From positions 1-64,000 of the forward strand of contig JBHOQX010000025.1 of NCBI GenBank assembly GCA_042408595.1: 64,000 bases of DNA. Direction: 5' to 3'. This stretch comes from JBHOQX01 sp042408595. GTDB taxonomy: Bacteria > Chloroflexota > Chloroflexia > Chloroflexales > Roseiflexaceae. Shown in pieces: positions 59,463-64,000 of this stretch. A model generated the notes under the pieces. The model was not told the origin of the DNA and did not search any database. It saw only the letters and a program-made list of their open reading frames with translations. Each line of letters begins with the position of its first letter. The first letter of the stretch is position 1. The position numbers and the translations under genes are program-made.

Positions 59463-60446
59463 TCACGATTCGGTAGCCGCTGGGCGAACCGGGCTGCCGG
59501 CGCCTTCATAAGGGTCTCCGCCGACAACGTGCTGGCCGGACTTCACGACGATCATTCGCCCGAGTAATGCGGTGCAGGGCAACGCCAGGCTGGGCTGCGA
59601 TTCCGCTGCGATCCGGGCGATCTCCAGGTTGAGCGATGCGATCTCGGTCGGCCGCCCGCTGCGGATATCCTGGAGGGTGGAGATCAGCTGGCCATCCGAG
59701 CGCCGGCTGATCAGGCGGAGCTGCTCCATGACATCGTGTTCGCCGAGATCGAGCCCCAGCCGATCCGTCAGGGTGATGCACTCACACACGACCGTCAGCG
59801 CCAGGCTGGCCGCAGCTTCGTCGCGCGCGAACACCCCGTTGTCCACCTCGAGCAGCGGGCAGATCGAATTAAACACCGCGTTGATGATCGCCTTTTTCCA
59901 TATTTCGCGCTGGATATTCGGCTCGGCACGGCACGGAAACGCCGCGGTGTGCAGCGCCGCGACGTACCGTTGGAGCCCGTCGGCGCTGCCCCTGATGACG
60001 CCGATCGGCGACGCAGTGACCGGGCGGGTGGCGTAGCTCGCCGCCGCGATGGCCTGGCTGGTGAGATACAGGACACAGCGGTACACCTCGGGAATGCCAG
60101 CCTCCAGAAACGGCCGCTCGACCCCGACGCCGTTCTGCAGAATGGCCACCGAGCCGACGCCGGCTTTCGCCGTGAGCTCCTGCGCGATCACGGCATTGGC
60201 GTACGATTTGCTGGTCACGACAACCAGACCGTCGATTCGCTCTAGTTGCGCCAGAGACACGGTGGCAATGGCGGCGCTGAGACGCTCGGCGCCGGTGTCG
60301 ACCGTCACTGTCGCCGTGCTGGCGGGGACATCGCTCCTGCTGGTTCGAACCGCGACGACCGTCCTGCCGGCCATGGCGAGATGCACCGCCAGAGGGAGAC
60401 CGATCGCGCCGGCGCCGAGAATGAAGATGGGGGTCTGGGCCTTCAT
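59463..60446 (-). CDS. 2-dehydropantoate 2-reductase family protein (ApbA/PanE)
   Basis: A protein of 327 aa from ATG 60446 with GGAAGG upstream. N-terminal GAGAIGLPLAVHLAMAGRTV binds NADPH; VVTSKSYANAVIAQEL and ILQNGVGVERPFLEAG fit PanE, and the catalytic Lys with Asn lies in EIWKKAIINAVFNSICPL. GRPTEIASLNLEIARIA matches the pantoate-binding end. It either makes pantoate for CoA synthesis or reduces another 2-keto acid. It stands alone between the glycosidase and the molybdate cluster. Confidence 0.88.
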   Translation of the reverse strand: MKAQTPIFILGAGAIGLPLAVHLAMAGRTVVAVRTSRSDVPASTATVTVDTGAERLSAAIATVSLAQLERIDGLVVVTSKSYANAVIAQELTAKAGVGSVAILQNGVGVERPFLEAGIPEVYRCVLYLTSQAIAAASYATRPVTASPIGVIRGSADGLQRYVAALHTAAFPCRAEPNIQREIWKKAIINAVFNSICPLLEVDNGVFARDEAAASLALTVVCECITLTDRLGLDLGEHDVMEQLRLISRRSDGQLISTLQDIRSGRPTEIASLNLEIARIAAESQPSLALPCTALLGRMIVVKSGQHVVGGDPYEGAGSPVRPAATES

Positions 60447-60817
60447 CGCAAGCCTTCCACCGCGCGACGATGCGCACGCGTCCGAAGAGCAGCCATCCCT
60501 GCGGATCCACCCGCGGGGCGGCCTTCGTCGCGCAGCCCGGCGCATCGATGCCCGCCGGGTCATCGGGCGAAGGTCACGCAACGGCTCTCTGAGCATACTT
60601 GTGAGATGGGCGCAACGCCAGAGCCAATCGCTGGATGTAGCCAGGAACAATAGCGGGCGCGCCGTCCGCCGTGACACTCCTGGCAGCAACAGGATGGCCA
60701 GGTGAGCAGATCGACCCTATCCCTCATCGTGAGCCGGCAAACGAGCGCCCCCAGAGGAGCTTCGCCCCTTTCACCACCCATGGCATATGCACCATCATCA
60801 AGAGGTGTTGACTCAGG
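60447..60817. other. Intergenic region without a convincing gene
   Basis: No reading frame here looks protein-like on either strand. It lies between the start of the minus-strand reductase gene and the promoter region of the molybdate cluster. No repeats or terminator were recognised. Confidence 0.4.
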
Positions 60818-60850
60818 ACGGCCAGGCGGCAAGGATTGACGCCTGGCCGT
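60818..60850. repeat. Perfect inverted repeat ACGGCCAGGCG / CGCCTGGCCGT
   Basis: Two perfect 11-bp arms (60818-60828 and 60840-60850) surround an 11-nt loop. The right arm overlaps the -35 hexamer and spacer of the PadR promoter, so it is either a repressor site or a terminator stem from upstream, though no T-run follows. Confidence 0.65.
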
Positions 60851-60864
60851 CGATATGCTATAAC
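60836..60864 (+). promoter_or_regulatory. Promoter of the molybdate cluster
   Basis: TTGACG (60836-60841), 17-bp spacer, TATAAC (60859-60864, preceded by TGC). Transcription should start near 60871, 42 bp before the PadR start codon. Confidence 0.75.
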
Positions 60865-60880
60865 GGCGACGTATTACTCA

Positions 60881-60898
60881 CATTGTGAATATTCAATG
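60881..60898. promoter_or_regulatory. Candidate PadR operator CATTGTGAATATTCAATG
   Basis: The 10-bp palindrome TGAATATTCA is flanked by CATTG and ATG. It lies between the transcription start and the PadR ATG, where an autoregulator would bind. Confidence 0.5.
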
Positions 60899-60912
60899 AA
60901 TGGGGTTCGACG

Positions 60913-61464
60913 ATGACAGCCACGGCGCTTGAGCCGGCGCTGCTGGGGTTCGTGCGACAGCGACCCATGCACGCCTACGAGATCCACCGCGCCCTGACAC
61001 AGAACCGGGCGCTTGGCATGGTCTGGCGGCTGAAGCAGGGTCAGCTCTATGCGCTGCTCGCCCACCTGGAGGCCGAAGGATACCTGGCGAGCCGGATCGA
61101 GCAGCAGGGCAGCCGTCCGCCGCGCAAGATGCTGTACCTCACCGACTCCGGGCGGGCAGTCTTGGCGCGCTGGCTGGCCGAGCCCGTCGCCCATGGGCGC
61201 GAGTTTCGCCAGGAATTTTTAGCCAAGCTGTTCTTTGCGCGCCAGGCTGAGGACCCGACCACCCTCGCCACGCTGCTGGCCCGCCAGCGGGCGACGTGCC
61301 GCGCCCGGCTGGACAGCCTGCGGGCGCAGGCGGCTGCCGCCAGGGAGGCCTACGACCAGCTCGTGCTGGCGTTCCGCATCGGGCAGTTGGAGCAGATTCT
61401 CGTCTGGCTGGATACCTGCGAGGCCACGCTGACCGCGCCGCCCGATCCCCGGCGCGGCGGCTGA
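60913..61464 (+). CDS. PadR-family transcriptional regulator
   Basis: A protein of 183 aa. The N-terminal winged helix reads ALEPALLGFVRQRPMHAYEIHRAL and WRLKQGQLYALLAHLEAEGYLASR, followed by RKMLYLTDSGRAVLARWL, all typical of PadR. The C-terminal region (about 95-180) is a helical dimerisation domain (PadR C/Vir_act type). It probably represses itself and the molybdate genes, starting 36 bp downstream; ModE is the usual regulator in other bacteria. A palindromic operator candidate lies at 60881. Confidence 0.9.
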   Translation: MTATALEPALLGFVRQRPMHAYEIHRALTQNRALGMVWRLKQGQLYALLAHLEAEGYLASRIEQQGSRPPRKMLYLTDSGRAVLARWLAEPVAHGREFRQEFLAKLFFARQAEDPTTLATLLARQRATCRARLDSLRAQAAAAREAYDQLVLAFRIGQLEQILVWLDTCEATLTAPPDPRRGG

Positions 61465-61500
61465 GCGATATTCGATCTTCCACTTGGAAAGGAGACGCGC

Positions 61501-62748
61501 GTGCCACGACCGCTCCGCTCGCTGCTCGTTCTTGCCGCCATGGGGCTGCTGGCCGCCTGCGGCGGGCAGCCTTCCGCCGCGCCAACCGCCGCCCCCGCGC
61601 CGACGGCCGCCCCCGCGCCGACAGCGGCCCCCGCGCCGACGGCTGCCACAGGCGGCGAACTGACCGTCTTCGCCGCCGCGTCGCTCACCGAGGCGTTCAA
61701 GGCGATCGGCGAACAGTTCTCCAAGGCCAATGGCGGCGTTTCGATCAGCTACAACTTCGCCGGATCGGACCAACTCGCCCAGCAGATCATCCAGGGGGCA
61801 CCCGCCGACGTCTTCGCCTCGGCCAACAAAAAGCAGATGGACGTCGTGATCAAGGCCGGCGAGGTGATCAGCGGCACAGAACGGACATTTGCTCGCAACC
61901 GCCTGGTGGTGGTCTACCCGAAGGACAACCCCGCCAAACTCCAAGCCTTGAAGGACCTGGCACGCCCGGGTGTTAAACTCGTCCTGGCGAGCAAGAGCGT
62001 GCCAGTCGGGGCATACGCACTCGATTTCTTGGCCAAAGCATCAAAACTCCCGGAGTTCACTACCGCCTATAGCGAGACGGTGTTGAAAAACGTCGTCTCC
62101 TACGAAGAGAACGTGCGATCGGTGCTGAACAAGGTGAGCCTCGGCGAGGCGGATGCCGGCATCGTGTATACGACCGATGCGGCGACCGTCGGGGCGGGCA
62201 AGATCGGCACCCTCGACATTCCAGACAACCTCAACGTCATCGCCTCGTACCCGATCGCGGCGACCGCCCGCAGCAAGCAGCCGGAACTGGCCAGAAAATT
62301 TGTTGAGTACGTGCTCTCGCCCGACGCGCAGCAGATCCTGGTCACATATGGCTTTATCCCGGTTACCGGCAGCGCGACCGGCGCCGCGCCGACCGCCGCG
62401 CCGCTGGCGATCGGCGGCCTGGTCGAGCAGCCGATCACCCTGAACCTGGACGATTTCAAGAAGCTGGCGCAGATCGACGTCAAAGCGACCGACAAAGGCG
62501 GCGCGGAGCGGGCGTACCGAGGCGTGCCGATCGCGGCGCTCCTCAAAACGGCAGGTGTCAAAGCTGGGGCTACCAAACTGGTCTTCACCGGTGGCGACGG
62601 CTACACCGCCGAGGTCGCGCTCAGCGCCATCCAGGCCGATCCGAACGCGATCATCACCGCTGATGAGAACGGCGCGTTCCGCAATATCATTCCAACCCAG
62701 CAGCCGCGTGTGTGGGTCAAGGGATTGATCAAACTCGATGTGCAGTAG
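61501..62748 (+). CDS. modA: Molybdate-binding lipoprotein ModA fused to a molybdopterin-oxidoreductase-like domain
   Basis: A protein of 415 aa from GTG 61501 with AAAGGAG upstream. The lipobox LLAAC places Cys20 after the signal, then comes a triple APAPTAA linker. Residues 53-290 are ModA: LTVFAAASLTEAFKAIGEQF, YNFAGSDQLAQQIIQGAPADVFASAN, and EADAGIVYTTDA. Residues 303-415 continue with PITLNLDDFKKLAQ, YRGVPIAALLKTAGVKAGA and GDGYTAEVALSAIQ, matching the C-terminal part of the Oxidored_molyb (sulfite-oxidase) fold without a cofactor cysteine. The oxyanion-binding half acts with ModB; the added half might bind cofactor or partner proteins. Confidence 0.85.
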   Translation: MPRPLRSLLVLAAMGLLAACGGQPSAAPTAAPAPTAAPAPTAAPAPTAATGGELTVFAAASLTEAFKAIGEQFSKANGGVSISYNFAGSDQLAQQIIQGAPADVFASANKKQMDVVIKAGEVISGTERTFARNRLVVVYPKDNPAKLQALKDLARPGVKLVLASKSVPVGAYALDFLAKASKLPEFTTAYSETVLKNVVSYEENVRSVLNKVSLGEADAGIVYTTDAATVGAGKIGTLDIPDNLNVIASYPIAATARSKQPELARKFVEYVLSPDAQQILVTYGFIPVTGSATGAAPTAAPLAIGGLVEQPITLNLDDFKKLAQIDVKATDKGGAERAYRGVPIAALLKTAGVKAGATKLVFTGGDGYTAEVALSAIQADPNAIITADENGAFRNIIPTQQPRVWVKGLIKLDVQ

Positions 62749-62805
62749 CCGCATGGCGGAGCATGCCGGCGCTGGCGAGGCGCAGCGCCGGCGCCACGAG
62801 GGCCC

Positions 62806-63651
62806 ATGGCCGAAACACCGCTGACACGCACCCGCACGGCGGCGGCGCCGGTCGTCCGCCGGCGCGGCGGACGACCGGCCTGGCTGCTTGCGCTCGCCAG
62901 CCTGCCGCTCCTGCTGTTCCTGCTGGTGCCGCTGATCGCACTGGTGCTGCGCGTCTCGCCCACTGATTTGCTAGGGCGCCTGGCGGATCCCGAAGTGGCT
63001 CCGGCGATCTGGCTGAGCATCTGGACGACGCTCTGCACGGCCGGCATGACCCTGCTGGCGGGCACGCCGCTGGCCTTCCTGCTGGCGCGCTATCGCTTCC
63101 GTGGCCGGACCGCGCTGGATACGTTGCTCGATTTGCCAATGGTCATGCCCCCGTCGGTTGCAGGCATCGCACTGCTGCTGGCCTTCGGGCGGCGTGGGAT
63201 GCTCGGCGCCTCGCTCGACGTATGGGGTGTGCAGATCGCGTTCACACCGCTGGCTGTGATCCTGGCGCAGACCTTTGTTTCCGCTCCGTTTTATGTCAAA
63301 TCAGCGACGGCAGGCTTTGCCGGAGTCGACCGCGACCTGGAGCAGGCGGCGCAGGTCGATGGCGCTAGCCCGACCCAGGTCATCCGGCTGATCACCGTCC
63401 CGCTGGCGTGGCCGGCACTGCTCGGCGGCCTGGTGATGACCTGGGCACGGGCGCTCGGCGAGTTTGGCGCGACGATCATCTTCGCCGGGAACTTCCCTGG
63501 GCGCACCCAGACGATGCCGCTGGCGATCTACCTTGGCTTCGAGCGCGATCTGGACGTGGCGCTGTCGCTTGCATTCATCCTGTTGCTCACATCCTTTGCG
63601 ATTCTGCTTTTTGTACGCTTTGTTTTGGGCCAACGGGTGACGCTGCTCTGA
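62806..63651 (+). CDS. modB: Molybdate ABC transporter permease ModB
   Basis: A protein of 281 aa with an Arg-rich N-terminus and six TM helices. LDLPMVMPPSVAGIALLLAFGRRG and the EAA-like loop DLEQAAQVDGASPTQVIRLITVPLAWPALLGG (in two parts) are typical of ModB, and RALGEFGATIIFAGNFPGRTQTMPLAIY is diagnostic. It transports molybdate or tungstate with ModA and an ATPase. A modC gene is not in the window; it may lie downstream. It starts 57 bp after modA. Confidence 0.93.
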   Translation: MAETPLTRTRTAAAPVVRRRGGRPAWLLALASLPLLLFLLVPLIALVLRVSPTDLLGRLADPEVAPAIWLSIWTTLCTAGMTLLAGTPLAFLLARYRFRGRTALDTLLDLPMVMPPSVAGIALLLAFGRRGMLGASLDVWGVQIAFTPLAVILAQTFVSAPFYVKSATAGFAGVDRDLEQAAQVDGASPTQVIRLITVPLAWPALLGGLVMTWARALGEFGATIIFAGNFPGRTQTMPLAIYLGFERDLDVALSLAFILLLTSFAILLFVRFVLGQRVTLL

Positions 63652-63716
63652 GCGGGCGGCCCCGCCAAAGCACCGGTCACCGCACCACACTCCACACGGA
63701 TGGAAAGGGAACAGAC

Positions 63717-63929
63717 GTGAAACTCAGCGCACGCAATCAACTTCGGGGGACGGTTCAGTCGGTCAAAGAGGGCACGGTGATGGCGGAGATCGTGATCAGT
63801 ATCGCCGGCGGTCACGAGTTGGTCTCGGTGATCACTGCCGCCTCGGCGCGGGGCCTGGGGCTCGCCCCGGGCAAGGAGGTGACTGTCGTGATCAAAGCTA
63901 CCGAAGTGTTGGTCGCCAGCGATGACTGA
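63717..63929 (+). CDS. Molybdenum-pterin/molybdate-binding Mop protein (single TOBE)
   Basis: A protein of 70 aa from GTG 63717, with AAAGGGA 6-7 nt upstream. KLSARNQLRGTVQSVKEGTVMAEIVISIAGG and ELVSVITAASARGLGLAPGKEVTVVIKATEVLVA (read in pieces) match the Mop/TOBE fold. Such molbindins bind molybdate in oligomers and buffer it in the cytoplasm. It lies 65 bp after modB and overlaps the next gene by 8 bp. Confidence 0.92.
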   Translation: MKLSARNQLRGTVQSVKEGTVMAEIVISIAGGHELVSVITAASARGLGLAPGKEVTVVIKATEVLVASDD

Positions 63930-64000
63930 TCAACCAGTATGCTACACGCCGATCGGCGTGGTGCGCTCGCCCTTCACAACGCTGACCGGCATGCCGATCC
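63922..64000 (+). CDS. trmO: TrmO/TsaA-like protein, N-terminal part only
   Basis: 26 residues are visible from ATG 63922. YTPIGVVRSPFTTLTGMPI is the N-terminal signature of the TsaA/TrmO (YaeB) family, which methylates N6-threonylcarbamoyladenosine at tRNA position 37 in E. coli. Members near molybdenum genes may have another role. The rest lies outside the window, so length and active-site residues cannot be checked. Confidence 0.7.
   Translation, partial: MTDQPVCYTPIGVVRSPFTTLTGMPI

Noticed and set aside
60851..60868. ModE-like site CGATATGCTATAACG
   Set aside because: Half-sites resemble the ModE box but their spacing is far too short, and the hexamer is explained by the -10 element.

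Overview
The window looks like chromosomal DNA of a high-GC filamentous Chloroflexota (Chloroflexales/Roseiflexus-like; inferred from gene content and style, not from a marker gene). Pointers are Tad/Flp pilus genes, Thr-Ala-Pro-rich linkers after lipoprotein and secretion signals, a DUF4332 protein, a Uma2-type gene remnant, large polysaccharide-export fusions, and many short degenerate tandem-repeat hairpins with a period near 7 bp. Most of the window is GC-rich, but about 39.06-53.74 kb is clearly AT-richer with different codon use.

Layout. 0-5.4 kb (minus): Tad/Flp pilus operon with a prepilin peptidase, a DegV-like protein, CpaB, CpaE and a zinc-ribbon pseudokinase cut by the window edge. 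5.7-12.7 kb: OmpR-type response regulator, a secreted surface protein, a GT4 glycosyltransferase, a hybrid histidine kinase, coaE and a DUF4332 protein. 12.7-17.6 kb (minus): an amidohydrolase fused to a CYTH domain, a broken Uma2 gene, proC and glyA. 17.7-21 kb: DoxX, an MBL-fold hydrolase, a STAS protein, a CheY-like regulator and a LysM protein. 21.2-24.3 kb: glcD and glcE without glcF. 24.4-32.7 kb (minus): acyltransferase plus SDR protein, a decayed Doc-like toxin with a possible antitoxin, lysS, greA with a terminator-like leader, VanZ-like protein and an oligopeptide-binding lipoprotein. 33-38.4 kb: an M20-like protein lacking catalytic Glu residues, tRNA-Met, an ABC-2 exporter, a sugar epimerase and wzm.

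38.5-57.9 kb is a surface-polysaccharide locus. Wzm and Wzt form the exporter, and Wzt carries two extra methyltransferase domains. Behind it come a methyltransferase/alpha-toroid/GT2 fusion, several GT2 and GT4 enzymes, a GT39-like membrane protein, a LegB-type dehydratase, a nucleotidyltransferase and reductases for nucleotide-sugar supply. The AT-rich block starts inside wzt near its ABC signature motif and ends at the start of a GT2-GT4 gene whose paralogue is the last gene of the block, which suggests cassette exchange by homologous recombination.

57.9-64 kb: a secreted TIM-barrel glycosidase-like protein and a ketopantoate-reductase-like protein (minus), then a molybdate cluster (plus) of PadR regulator, ModA fused to a molybdopterin-oxidoreductase-like domain, ModB, a Mop/TOBE protein and the start of a TrmO/TsaA-like gene. 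No CRISPR array, rRNA gene or insertion sequence was seen.
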